This document shows, piece after piece, positions 44,330 through 55,690 of a stretch of DNA of 64,000 nt; within the stretch, counting starts at the first letter, position 1; each line of letters starts with the position of its first letter. Origin of the DNA: Sinotaia quadrata (Eukaryota; Mollusca; Gastropoda; Architaenioglossa; Viviparidae); the NCBI GenBank assembly GCA_028829895.1, contig CM054179.1:36084617-36148616 (forward strand). The letters run 5' to 3'. Both the position numbers and the translations under genes were made by a program. The notes under the pieces were generated by a model. The model did not search any database. It was not told where the DNA came from and was given only the letters and a program-made list of their open reading frames with translations.

Positions 44330-45005
44330 TAAGTGAATGTGTGAGTTTGATTTGTAATTATTTGATGTATTTTGTGGTACAGGAATGTGTGAGTTTGATT
44401 TGTAATTATTTGATGTATTTGTGATGCAGGAATGTGTGCGTTTGATTTGTAATTATTTGATGTATTTTGTGGTACAGGAATGTGTGAGTTTGATTTGTAA
44501 TTATTTGATATATTTGTGATGCAGGAATGTGTGCGTTTGATTTGTAATTATTTGATGTATTTTGTGGTACAGGAATGTCTGAGTTTGATTTGTAATTATT
44601 TGATGCATTTTGTGGTACAGGAATGTGTGAGTTTGATTTGTAATTATTTGATGTATTTTGTGGTACAGGAATGTGTGAGTTTGATTTGTAATTATTTGAT
44701 GTATTTTGTGATGCAGGAATGTGTGAGTTCGATTTGTAATTATTTGATGTATTTTGTGGTGCAGGAATGTGAGAGTTTGATTTGTAATTATTTGATGTAT
44801 TTTGTGGTACAGGAATGTGTGAGTTTGATTTGTAATTATTTGGTGTATTTTGTGGTACAGTAATGTGTGAGTTTAATTGTAATTATTTGATATATTTGTG
44901 ATGCAGGAATGTGTGCGTTTGATTTGTAATTATTTGATGTATTTTGTGGTGCAGGAATGTGAGAGTTTGATTTGTAATTATTTGATGTACTTTGTGTTGC
45001 AGGAA
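44330..45005. repeat. 48-bp minisatellite, about 14 copies
   Basis: Unit AGGAATGTGTGAGTTTGATT plus TGTAATTATTTGATGTATTT. Copies are 46-48 bp long. Each unit has AGGAATG, the reverse of the TEAD/MCAT core CATTCCT, and TAATTATT. The 48-bp length keeps a 115-codon frame open, which I do not consider a protein. Confidence 0.93.
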
Positions 45006-45074
45006 TGTGCAAGATTTGCATTTGTTTTTACAATTAAAAGATTGTTACATTTCTTCAACGTACACGTTCGTATG

Positions 45075-45575
45075 TTTTATACTGAACAGTATTATATCAA
45101 ATCTGAGGGTCGTATGTTTTATTACTGAACAGTATTATATCAAATCTGAGGGTCGTATGTTTTATACTGAACAGTATTATATCAAATCTGATGGTCGTAT
45201 GTTTTATACTGAACAGTATTATATCAAATCTGAGGGTCGTATGTTTTATACTGAACAGTATTATATAAAATCTGAGGGTCGTATCTTTTATACTGAACAG
45301 TATTATATAAAATCTGAGGGTCGTATGTTTTATACTGAACAGTATTATATCAAATCTGAGGGTCGTATGATTTATACTGAACAGTATTATATCAAATCTG
45401 AGGGTCATATGTTTTATACTGAACAGTATTATATCAAATCTGAGGGTCGTATGTTTTATACTGAACAGTATTATATCAAATCTGAGGGTCGTATGTTTTA
45501 TACTGAACAGTATTATATCAAATCTGAGGGTCGTATGTTTTATACAACAGTATTATATAAAATCTGAGGGTCGTG
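45075..45575. repeat. 42-bp minisatellite with an internal dyad, about 12 copies
   Basis: Unit GTATGTTTTATACTGAACAG plus TATTATATCAAATCTGAGGG. Each copy contains the inverted repeat ATACTG-AA-CAGTAT. As 42 is divisible by three, a repetitive frame runs to 191 codons (44,992-45,567). It is repetitive, has no initiation context and is probably not coding. Confidence 0.94.
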
Positions 45576-45714
45576 ACACGTAAACGATAAAATAAAACCG
45601 GTTTATACTTTAGGTGTAGTCCCTTTGATCTGACTTATAGGGATTAATTGTGATGACCAATATCTGATTGATCCTTAAGTGCACAGTCGATCAGGTTTCG
45701 ATATGGGATGATCA

Positions 45715-45850
45715 TTTATTTCAGAGTATTCTATGGGCTTGCTCTAGATCTGGTTAGAGAATCGAAATAACCCTTGAAATGATTAGAGTACTATATGGGC
45801 TTGCTCTAGATCTGGTTAGGGAATCGAAATAACCATTGAAATGATCAGAG
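45715..45850. repeat. 62-bp direct duplication
   Basis: Two copies of GGGCTTGCTCTAGATCTGGT plus GAATCGAAATAACC. Confidence 0.88.
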
Positions 45851-46600
45851 TGATGTTAGTGTCATTTTTATTTTTGATTATCTGAAAACGATATATATAA
45901 AGGAGGAATGATTGTCACAAATAAACACACTGAAAAGGCAAGCAAACAACATATATGAAAAAAATGATATAGATATACAATGGAAAGATACACAATGTAA
46001 ACAATACATCTTACCTGAATAGCCTTCTTTTGGACACAGTTAATAACAATAATATATAACAATGATATCGTTTAAAAATAATATAACAAGCCTATTCCTT
46101 TTATTATATGAAAAGTTTATTAGTTTAGATCATTAGCCCTCCTACAATATAGAAATCTATTAATATATTATTAGTCTATAAATAGCGTTGTTCATCTCTG
46201 TGTATTGTATTAGTATTGCCTGATGAAATCTATTTAGCCCAAACGTCAACATTTTGAAATTCAAGCCTTTGGCACGAGATGATGAATAAAGGAAAATTGA
46301 CGAGATGTGCAATTGTGAATTGCAAAGCATACGTTTAGAAAATATTAGAAGAGATAAAATACGCGGGTAGATGCAGAGTTCACCGGAAGATGACTATCAT
46401 TAGCTAACTAATCAATTATAATGAATTAGAGGACGTATTTAATAAGCGAGACGTAAAATGCATGGCGAATTTGTGCTGAACCATGTCGTGTTTGACTCGA
46501 CCACTAAGCAATCTGTACTTTGTATTTCAATATTTTTTACTTATCGTGAAGTAGTGTGCTTGTACGGTTAAAATGCATTCATTAATATAATATTACAGTT
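45851..46600. other. AT-rich unique stretch
   Basis: No gene. It contains a weak hammerhead-like core near 46,220 (separate entry). Confidence 0.4.
46190..46262 (+). ncRNA. Degenerate hammerhead-ribozyme-like core, possible Penelope-type relic
   Basis: CTGATGA at 46,220-46,226 is followed after 13 bases by CCAAACGTC. Known: many Penelope-like elements carry minimal hammerheads of the form CCTGATGA-stem II-CGAAACGTC. Here the catalytic GAAA is CAAA and stem II is weak, so activity is unlikely. It may be coincidence. Confidence 0.25.
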
Positions 46601-46617
46601 CATGGAGTTATGGCTTT

Positions 46618-46648
46618 AACCATCCATCCAATCATCCATCCATTAGCG
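46618..46648 (-). promoter_or_regulatory. Cluster of GGATGG / TGATTGGATGG motifs 3' of Hox1
   Basis: The minus strand reads AATGGATGGATGATTGGATG followed by GATGG, containing TGATTGGATGG (46,634-46,624). This is close to the labial/Pbx bipartite site and lies about 0.75 kb beyond the Hox1 stop. It could also be just a short CCAT repeat. Confidence 0.25.
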
Positions 46649-47392
46649 ATTTTCTTTCTTTCATAAAAAATTTTGCGACGTAATGAATACGTAAAACTAG
46701 GGATGGTGACTTGCGACGTGATATGAAAATAAATAAATAAGAAGCTACAATAGATAAACAAACAATGAACGAAAATAGTTTCAACACAGTTATTGCTTAA
46801 TTTGATTTCATTCAGTGCTTTAAAATACATGAAAACAATATGCTCATATATACTTATCAAAGAGTCGTTTTCTTCATGTTAACTGAATTGTTCACAGTAT
46901 AGCATCACTATGTACGAAAGTCCGTACTGAATAGTTCGTATGGTAACATACAAATACGGGTAGGAAAATTTTAAAATAAAATTAACACCCAAATGTACAT
47001 AATTATAATAAAATTCATGTTTGTATAACAATTAAATCAATGATGTCGAAATGTATACATTAATTTAAAAGGAAATCAACAACCATTTTCAAGTTCTTTT
47101 ATCGGGAGACAAATTAAAATAACAGCAGGCCGACAGAGTCAGAGCTAAGTATCGCTGCTGCACAAGCTCTGTAGTGAGAGTCATGGATTCCAAGAGGTTT
47201 GCGACATCCGGGCTAAACACCATTCAGTCCAGAAAACTCGTTCAAAGTGTGGTGAAAATAATAAAACGGCCAGATTCTCACGCATACCACACCAGGGGAA
47301 ATAAATCTGCACCACAACATCACTTTCACGCACCTGATAGATGGACTAGAAACGTATATTCAAAAATAAATAACTTCAAAGGTCCTGGGGGC

Positions 47393-47808
47393 TCATCTTG
47401 CCTCGTGACACAGAGTAAGGCCCGGAACTCCCAGGCCTTCCATTCCTGACAACGCGCCTGCGCAGTGGTCCGCTGCACCACCGGGACCCGTCTTCTCGAA
47501 CTGAATCTCGCGCATGCGCTTCTTTTGCTTCATCCTGCGGTTTTGAAACCAAATTTTGACCTGTGTCTCGTTTAGACCGAGAGCAGCTGCAATCTCGATT
47601 CGACGTGCCCGTGTGAGATACTTGTTAAAGTGGAATTCCTTCTCTAGTTCGGTCAGTTGTTTGTTAGTGAAATTGGTACGACCCGAACCAGGACCCGCGG
47701 CACTAGCAGGAACCCCTCCGCCGCCGCCTCCACCTATGGTAGCTGCTTGCTGTGCTCCAGTGGTTCCGCCATTTTGACAACTATAGTTGTAATCGCTGGT
47801 CTTTGGCG
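47393..47808 (-). CDS. Hox1: Hox1 (labial) homeobox exon, C-terminal half of the protein
   Basis: This exon encodes the DNA-binding part of the anterior Hox transcription factor Hox1/labial. After a split first codon come 137 residues and a TGA. Residues 1-38 are a linker starting PKTSDYNY, with a run of seven Gly. Residues 39-98 (47,692-47,513) are the homeodomain, with the labial signature [19 protein letters not shown], then [12 protein letters not shown] and [14 protein letters not shown]. Trp48, Phe49, Asn51 and Arg53 are all in place. The remaining 39 residues form a short Gly-rich tail that I do not recognise. The xPKT start matches the Hox1 exon junction just after the hexapeptide (TFKWM-type), so the hexapeptide lies on exon 1, which is not in the window. 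Family knowledge: Hox1 binds DNA with Pbx/Exd and patterns the anterior body. No frame damage is seen. Confidence 0.96.
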
Positions 47809-47840
47809 CTGAAAGTAAAGAAAGAAAGAAATGATACAGT
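47809..47840 (-). other. Splice acceptor of Hox1 exon 2
   Basis: The minus strand reads TTTCTTTCTTTACTTTCAG and then CGCCAAAG. The long pyrimidine tract and AG at 47,810-47,809 are a textbook acceptor. The exon begins two bases before a complete codon, so the upstream exon must end with one base of a codon (phase 1). Confidence 0.9.
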
Positions 47841-48429
47841 TGTCAACTACAGTCTAACACAAGAGTCATGAAATAAAAATCAAATCCGAGGACCAAAGGG
47901 GATCATTAAAATGCATAGCATCTAAATTTAAAATTAAACAATTTCAAATATTTATAATCATTCCAATGACTCGCATATCTCCTGAAAAAATTCATGAAAT
48001 ACATTTTAACGATACTGTTCTGTAATATGTTGATAAATGCATTTACTTTTCTGCAAACTGCACCTTTGATGTTCAAGCAAAGAATAAGATATATGTAATG
48101 TTTGGAGTGAGCGAATGTGTTTACATGTCTTCACAGGTCCTTCACTGCCCTCTGACCTTCATCAACCTGAAGGCACAAAAAGACAAGTGGAGTATTTTAT
48201 AATCTACCATCATTGAAGAAGTTGCTGTTTGTGAAAAAAAAAAGAAATAAAATTAATCCAATTGTACAAACAATAAAGAGATAAAAAAATAACAAAGACA
48301 AAATTATATTTAACAAAACAAGAGAGCTTAATTTGTTAAAAAAATCACTCTTAAAGAAAGTTTCGGATGTGGAAGAATTTCGCAAGATTGTAGCCGGTAC
48401 ATGTTCAAGGAAAGAATTTAAGAAACTGA
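47841..48429. other. Intron start, no feature seen
   Basis: AT-rich unique sequence with A-rich runs near 48,230-48,350. Confidence 0.4.
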
Positions 48430-48960
48430 TCGGAAAACTTAACTAACGTGGCGGGATTTAAGAGTATTGTCGGGCAATTTTATGTGTCAGGAAATTTAAG
48501 TAATTGATCTGGGACATTTTGTTGTATGTGATGGAATTTAAGTATTGGATCAGGGATTTGTTTGGATGGAATTTAAGACGTTGATATGGACTTATGATTC
48601 TGAAAGGGAATTTAATTCACCAGGGGCTTTGAATTGTCCTGAGACTGAAGTAATTCATCAGGGTCTTTTTGCTGTATGTGATGGAATTTAAGCCGTTGAT
48701 ATATGGACTTATGCTTGTGTAAGGGAATTTAATTGACCAGAGGTTTTTAATTGTCCTGAGACTGAAGTAATTCATTAGGGTATTTTGTCATATGTGATGG
48801 AATTTGAGACATTGATATATGGACTTAGTTCATGTGAAGGTACTTAATTGACTAAGGGTTTCTATTTGTCAGGTAATTTAATTGATCAGGGACATTTGTT
48901 TATGTAAGGGAATTTTAAAATGTGTGCAAGGACTAAGACTTTGATGAGGGACTAATGCTC
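48430..48960. repeat. Degenerate repeat, about 60-120 bp unit
   Basis: Blocks GATGGAATTTAAGNCNTTGA, TATGGACTTATGC, GGGAATTTAATTGACCAG and TGTCCTGAGACTGAAGTAAT recur in order about three times. Confidence 0.6.
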
Positions 48961-49479
48961 CTCGAATGAAAAAACTTTGCTTCAGTAAATATTTCATGGA
49001 ACTGGTTTTGCTGGATATGATTTAGAAATTTAAAATTCCTACAAAGTCGCCGCTCATACTTAGAGAAAAAATAAGAGAAAGTTGCATTGGTGACAGAGGT
49101 GAAGCAGAGCGTAAACTCTAAACCACAAGATTAATAGCAACATTTTAAATGAAGTAACCATGGCCATTCGCTCGTGTCTCTATGTTTTTAAAAGCTGACG
49201 TAGAGTATGTTAAAAAATACAACTTTCGTTTATTTTTCTTTTCTTTTCTTTCTTCTTTTTTTTTTTTTTAACATTTTTTAAATCTGCTGCACTCGTCGAA
49301 AGTCGTTGTTAATAAAAGGGTTCCATTAATTTCCACTCAGATTACCTCTGCTCACAAACATGCACACAAACTCCAAAATACACATACACATCATTACACA
49401 CACTCACATGCGTACAGACGAAAAGCAAAATACACACGAACATCATCACACTCACACAGACGCGCCCAGAGCGCCTTTC
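48961..49479. other. Unique sequence with T-rich and CA-rich tracts
   Basis: T-rich run at 49,235-49,280 and interrupted CA repeats at 49,350-49,460. No gene seen. Confidence 0.4.
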
Positions 49480-50040
49480 TCGCCATGGCTTTCCGGCCCG
49501 GCATTGTTCAATTAGAGGGTGAACACTGGGGTTGTAGGCACGAAAGCAGGGGCTCCCATCTACTGGTCGCTGTGCCTTTAGTGATGGATGGCGGTGTTGC
49601 ACGTGCAGGCATGCCATGCATCAAAATAATGGATGGCTGCAGCGCCAGGCTCCCCCCTTGGCAAACTCTTTTTCTATTCGTAGTCCCTCAAACACTTTCC
49701 ATCGCTTCTTCACTCTTCTTTCTATCCGGTTTTGATCTTCTATCATCTCTTTCATTACACCCACCACCACACCAATACCCTCCGCTTTCTCTTTCATTTT
49801 ACAGCGCACGTGCCTCTCTCTCTCTCGCGACCTTCTTTCACCTCTTTACCTGGCATTCCTTCCTCTCTTCTTGTCTCTACATTTTGTTCACCTTTTATTT
49901 CATTCTACTTCTAACTCAAATTGTCTGTAGTTGTTTCACTCCCCACCCACTTTCGAATGTGTTGTCTCCCTTTTTCTCTGTCTATTGAATCTTGTGTGAA
50001 CGCATGCGCGCGCGTGTGCTTCAGATGTGAAGCCTTTTGC
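49480..50040. other. GC-richer unique island in the Hox1 intron
   Basis: 49,485-49,660 is clearly GC-richer, with two near-copies of ATGGATGGC (about 49,583 and 49,630). It passes into a pyrimidine-rich segment. Frames of 91 codons on the minus strand and 167 on the plus strand overlap here. Neither shows a domain, and the second half of the longer one is low-complexity Ser/Leu/Phe. Candidate regulatory element. Confidence 0.3.
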
Positions 50041-50854
50041 AATAACTTTTGTACCAGCCGACTAAATTTCACAAATTATAAATCACTCAGTGACTTCATG
50101 GTAAAGTGATTGTTTGCCCTATATTATGTAAGATGATATTATATACCAACTACTTCACTGCATAAACTACTCTACTGCATAAACTACTCCACTGCATAAA
50201 CTGCTTCATATTCAGGTCCAAAGAGAACTTTCTGCATATTTCCCGAAGACCATAAGGCTAGAAGGGGAGCGCTGTTACATAATAAATATTTAGATGCTAC
50301 TCATAGTGAAAGATTTATTATGACTTAAGTATTCACGTAAGCAAAATTATGGGACATCTAATTATCTATGTTGTTTTGGTTATCACATATATCAAATGAT
50401 TAAATTATATAACTACAGATGCACACTCTACACGTATCCACGTTAATTCTTTTTAAACATTGAAAAATACATAGGAACAAAACAATTTTAATGCAAAAAA
50501 AAAATGAATGTGAAGTACCTAATTCCCGATGCTAAAGATAGTATGTAGATGCTCTTCATTTGGATTAAGAATTTAAAGTAATACCTGCCTTAGACTAAGA
50601 TGTTTTGCGATTGTAGACAACACACTTCCTTAGATATAATTGATATGCATCTGAAACTGTTGAAGAATCAGCAACAATTGTATGAGTCATCTATTGGTGA
50701 ATTTTGCCTGAGCAAGGTAAGCTAGTTGTCATTCTCCAAAAATGAATTTTTCCTCTACAAAATGTTTGGCACTTTGTCACCATGCCTAAGAATTCCATTC
50801 ACCACGACGTAATTTAATTCACCATCCAAACTATTCTAGAAATTCCATTCACCA
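50041..50854. other. AT-rich unique stretch with a 19-20 bp short repeat
   Basis: Four copies of CTACTCYACTGCATAAA lie at about 50,150-50,205. The rest is unique with no gene seen. Confidence 0.5.
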
Positions 50855-51990
50855 TGACACAGGAGAGATTTGTCTGTCCTTATTCTAAAATTAAATATTA
50901 TATTATTTGTTTAATTTGGAGTGACATGACCTTCGGGTACTGTGTGTTTTGTAAGTCCCAGAGTTAAAACAACTCACGTAAAGAATATGCTAGAACTTGT
51001 TGATGTAATCTAAACCAGTCTTGTATGGATGAGTAGTTTTTATTATCCAATGGTTAAGATTTACAAGAACGAGACCAGTCAATGGGCTGAGACCATAGTT
51101 TACCTGCTAAATTATTCTATTCTCTAATCACTTTGAATTTGGTGTGGCTGAAGTCAGGTCATGAAAGGCGACCATTAGTTTAATGGTGAGTTAACTGATA
51201 GATTAAAAAGATTATGGACTTGGAAATATTTCATATATTTTGCTATTGATATATTAAATTTGTGTTTATGTAGAGATGTATTATATGAGTAGAGTATTAC
51301 TTCCACAAGTGTGAATTATGATGCTTGTATGTAGTATTAACACAAATTATTATGTTTTGTATTTATGATGCTGCATGTTTGTATTCGGTTAATAAATACT
51401 ATTGCAAGAAACTGTAAGTTGAGGCTTGAATGTAAAAACAAAATGGAGTTAGAGATGGTAAACTGTAAAAGTGATTTTTTCCTGATTAAATTTTGCAGGG
51501 AAGAAGCAGTCTTTCTAGCATTTTCCTCTTTATTGATTTATAAACCCTTAAGACTTTGGTTAATTCGAAAAGTATCTACCCCAGCATGTAAGTGTAAGGA
51601 TACACTGCACCTTTTAAAGTATGTCAGCAAGAGTGTTGTATGCATGTATTGGGCTAATAAATACTGTTGCAGTAAACTTAATGTAAGAAAGAAGGGAGTT
51701 AAAGTGACAAACTATAAAACTTAGATTTGTTCCCTGATTATATTTTACAGGGAAGAAGCAGCCTTTCTAAAATTTCCTGGTTTATTGATTTATAAACCTT
51801 TACCACTGTGGTAGATTTGAGAAAGATATACTGCAGCTCTTAAAGTATGTGAGCAAGAGTGCTTGACTACAACATGAAATTTCTGATATAAAAAGCTTAC
51901 TGGAAATCACTACATGGTTGTTCTTCTTGAGGGAACTAATAAGGCAATTAAATGCCTATATTAGTCTCAAGAGATTCAATCTTCAATGCA
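50855..51990 (+). mobile_element. LTR copy 8, truncated, with an internal 270-bp duplication
   Basis: Starts TGACACAGGAGAGATTTGTC, in the orientation of copies 6 and 7. It shares GTTAAGATTTACAAGAACGA and GTGAGTTAACTGATAGATTA with them. A segment of about 270 bp (GGGAAGAAGCAG, TTATTGATTTATAAACC and CTTTTAAAGTATGT blocks) occurs twice in tandem at about 51,370-51,900. The other terminus is missing, and the match ends near TTAGTCTCAAGAGATTC. The 119-codon frame within it is not a gene. Confidence 0.72.
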
Positions 51991-52532
51991 AGCAACTCAA
52001 TCTTCATCTGAAAATCATAGACAAGTTTCAAACTCTTTGAGTTCTTGTATGAATGCCAGAGTATATATTATTATAAATGTACGTATGTAAAGTTTAACTA
52101 TGAAATGAAATATGTATCTAGTTCATGTTAAGTACAGTTAAGGCATAAACAAACAAACAAACAATAAAATAATAGTGAAGTTATGAAATATACGTGCCAC
52201 TGTAGCAACTGTTGCTTTCATCCTCCAAGACTGTTTAGCTACAAGTCACCTATCAAATGCCAGTTTATATGTACACACAGCTATCTCTATCTTTACTACT
52301 TGAAGTGTACACATATAATCAATATGTAATATGCATCTAAACATCAAATACTCAAAAGCTATGCAGCCAAAACATAACCTATACATAAGTTTTGCAACAC
52401 TTTGCAAATATGCATCTAAAATTGTGCAAACTATGCAACAAAGCTATTATATATTATATACAAAATTGTAAGAACATTGCAAAACTATGCACCACATTGT
52501 GCAAAACTGGGCAAAAGCAAAACTATGCAAAC
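51991..52532. repeat. Spacer and degenerate GCAAAACTATGCA repeats
   Basis: From about 52,340 to 52,532 loose units of GCAAAACTATGCAACA and ATATGCATCTAAAATTGTG recur. The LTR at 52,533 is inserted within them. Confidence 0.5.
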
Positions 52533-54135
52533 TGTGACACCAAGGGCACTTCTTTGATGGTTATTATTATTATTAATTAATTAATCGTCCATAACTAATT
52601 AATGAGAATCTTAATTAATAATTCTCCGGCTGACATCACTCTTCTAAATCACTTGGCGGATTTGTGGGTGTTGTAAACGTTTTCTCTCTTCCACAATATT
52701 AAAGACAATCATCTACCGTCACACAATATTTCCGTAGGTGGACAACCTCTCAATAAATGGAGAAGACAAAACCGTTTTTAATCTGTATTTAGCGAGCCCA
52801 CATCCGCCCACTTTCTTCTCCAACATAAGGTTAAGCATATGAGTAAGAAAGCCAATAAATTAACAATAAATTTATTAAATCTATATTAAATATGCATATA
52901 ACAAACAGAATAGAAAAGATTACTTGACATCAATATTTCCATGAAACCATGTTCGAATAATTTTAATATGTATCCAGTCATATTCTAAAACACAATTCAA
53001 CAGATTAGTGTCCTTACAATTCAATCATAGTTCTTATCAGAGAACAGAAATGGAGTTATTAGAGATAAGTGATAATAATATGTACATAAACTGATTTAGG
53101 TGCTGTCTTAGTAGTCTTTCATGTGCTTTCTTTGTAACAAATCCACAAGTTTACTGTTCAGTTATTACCGTCAATTCCATGTGGATTCCCTCCTCTCATT
53201 GCAGAACACTGATTCACTGCTATTCTCTTGAGGCTGCCTGGGCACTCCTTTGCAATACCAGCTCCCAGAACAACAACTGTAGCAATTTCCAATAACTTCC
53301 TTGTACCAGAAATTGTTGGATGAGGCCAGCATATCTTGCCACCATACATCAACAGAGTATAGTGTATTTACACTTACACACTGCAGTAGATATTTTGCGC
53401 ATCTACCACAGTCTTAGTGATTTATAATCAGTAAACCAGGATATGTAGATAACACAAGGAAAGGCTGCCTTTTCCCTGAAAAAATATCACCAGGGAGCAA
53501 ACGCTAAGTCTTTTGAACTCCATTCTTTCTTACATTCAAGTCTCAACTTACAGTATCCTGCAACAGTATTTATTAGCCCAATACACGCACACTGCATAAT
53601 AAACACAGCGTAATCGTTTATGAACAGATTCAATTGAAACAATGTCAAGTGTTTAGCATACTACATAATTATAAACATTATAGTTTACACTTTGTAGAAA
53701 TAATAGTCCTCTCACATAATGTATCTCTATGTAAAACACGTGTAAAATACCAATAGCAAAAATGCACGAAATATAAGTCCATTCTCTTTCAATATGTCAG
53801 TTAACTCTGCTTTTAAGCCAACGACCATCTTTCATGATCGGACTTCTTGACACACCAAATTCAAGTGATTAGACAATAGAATTCTCTACAACATGTAAAC
53901 TTTTAATCTAACCTTGGCTGGTGTCATTCTCATAAATCATAACCATCGGATAATAAAACTACTCAATTGGTTGGAACTGGTTTGCCTTGCATCAGCAATT
54001 TCTAGCATACCCTCAAATCCAACTCTGATACTTACAAACTGATAAGGAGTGACCAAGGTCGGGTCACTTTGACAATGTAACAGTTTATATAAAATTAAGT
54101 TTATAAATAGGGATACTCAAATTTACTCCACCACA
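52533..54135 (-). mobile_element. Solo LTR copy 9 with perfect target-site duplication
   Basis: 1,603 bp, TGTGACACCAAGG ... TTTACTCCACCACA, flanked on both sides by CAAAC (52,528-52,532 and 54,136-54,140). It is the longest and best bounded copy and defines the LTR as about 1.6 kb with a 5-bp duplication, as expected for Ty3/Gypsy integrases. Confidence 0.9.
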
Positions 54136-54369
54136 CAAACTATGCTGTCTTTGTTCATATAAAGGACAAGCGACAAATATTTTGTAATATTTTAATAACA
54201 TAACCACAGAAGATACTTCCAATGTATTTTTTTTAACTTCCCCAATTTGCTTCTCGGATTTCTAACTTTTAACAGACTAGAAAGGAGGCGGACAGAATAT
54301 TTTGACAAATATAAGTATAAAATATTATGTTGTTTATTTTCCATTTCTCTTATACAGACACTACACTAC
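54136..54369. other. Unique spacer, no gene seen
   Basis: AT-rich, unremarkable. Confidence 0.4.
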
Positions 54370-54370
54370 A

Positions 54371-54453
<83 letters not shown>
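54370..54453. repeat. (CA)n microsatellite
   Basis: About 40 CA units, preceded by CTACACTACA. Confidence 0.98.
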
Positions 54454-54456
<3 letters not shown>

Positions 54457-54899
54457 GATCAAACTTACAATTCATTTAAACCAAATCAATTTATTTATCT
54501 AAACTAAACATTTATCAGGCATACTTGTGGTTTTAGTCATAAAACAAGAATAAAAGGTAGTAAGGAAACTAAAACAAAATATATTTAGTCATAAAACAAG
54601 GAAAACAAACAAATCAAATATTACCAAATTTAAATAATAAGAAACCCACGCAAATTACACGATAAAAAAAGAAAAAGAAACGGAAACGAAATGAAACCAC
54701 ACCGCACCAGTCCAATCCACAATGAACAAAGCTTTTCACTGTTATTATTTGAGCACCTCTACTGGTTATGCTATTATTATTATCACTTCCTGCAGACGTG
54801 TTATTATTTGGACATTTTTTATTATCTACTTCTGTGGCAATAAGGTTGGTTTCAACGCATTAATTTTAGTGATACAATTTCGATTTATCAGAATAGCAT
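54454..54899. other. AT-rich unique stretch, no gene seen
   Basis: No recognisable feature. Confidence 0.4.
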
Positions 54900-55190
54900 T
54901 CTTTTATCGGACATATTAATTTGAAGGACATGAATTTTGCTGTCTACTCTGATATATTAATTTTAGGACAGAGTAATTTCAGTAATGGGATTTTGTTGTA
55001 TCCCCACTGTGCTGGACATCTTAATTTTTGTGATGCCATTTCATTCTATTTCCTTCTTAGCCGAATATGTCAACGTTAGTGATGCTATTTCCTTGTTTTC
55101 CCTTTTGTGCCGGACATACAACGTTTAGTGATGTTCTCTTGTTGAATCCCTTTCTGTGCCGGACATATTAATTTTAGTCGCGCAGTAAAC
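54900..55190. repeat. Degenerate repeat, about 65-bp unit
   Basis: About four diverged units of GTGCCGGACATATTAATTTT and AGTGATGCTATTTC. Confidence 0.6.
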
Positions 55191-55234
55191 ACTAAGGGTA
55201 GACGTTTTTCCTTTCATTAAATACACAGATCTAA

Positions 55235-55690
55235 ATACTGTTTATCCAGCATTTTGTAAACACATAGCTCTATCCAGCATTTCGTAAATACAAAGATCTA
55301 AATACTGTTATCTAGCAATTCGTAAATACATAGATCTAAATATTGTTATCCAGCAGTTCGTAAATACATACATCTAAATACTGTTATCTAGCATTTCGTT
55401 AACACACATATCTAAATGCTTATGGACACAGCATTCGTAAGTACACGGATCTCAATGCTGTTGTTTATATCGGTACCCAGCATATCAAAATTTTGTTGTG
55501 TATATGCGTACCAATTATTTCGTAAATACACAGATCTAAATGCTATTGTCTAAATGAGTACCCAACATTTCGCAATACACAGATCTAAATGCTATTGTCT
55601 AAATGAGTACCCAACATTTCGCAATACACAGATCTAAATGCTACTTTCTAATTGAGTACCCAACATTTCGTAATATATAATAATGCTGCC
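55235..55690. repeat. Degenerate minisatellite, 43-53 bp unit, about 10 copies
   Basis: Units of CATTTCGTAAATACACAGAT plus CTAAATGCTATTGTC. Two adjacent 53-bp copies near 55,550-55,650 are almost identical. Confidence 0.8.

Noticed and set aside
44992..45567. 191-codon repetitive open frame as a structural protein gene
   Set aside because: It exists only because the 42-bp unit is stop-free and a multiple of three. There is no promoter, signal peptide or exon structure, and several other arrays do the same.
47556..47777. 73-codon plus-strand open frame
   Set aside because: It is the antisense shadow of the homeobox. The minus-strand frame encodes the homeodomain.
49485..49988. 167-codon plus-strand frame
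   Set aside because: No domain recognised. The second half is low-complexity from a pyrimidine-rich tract, and there is no splice or promoter support.
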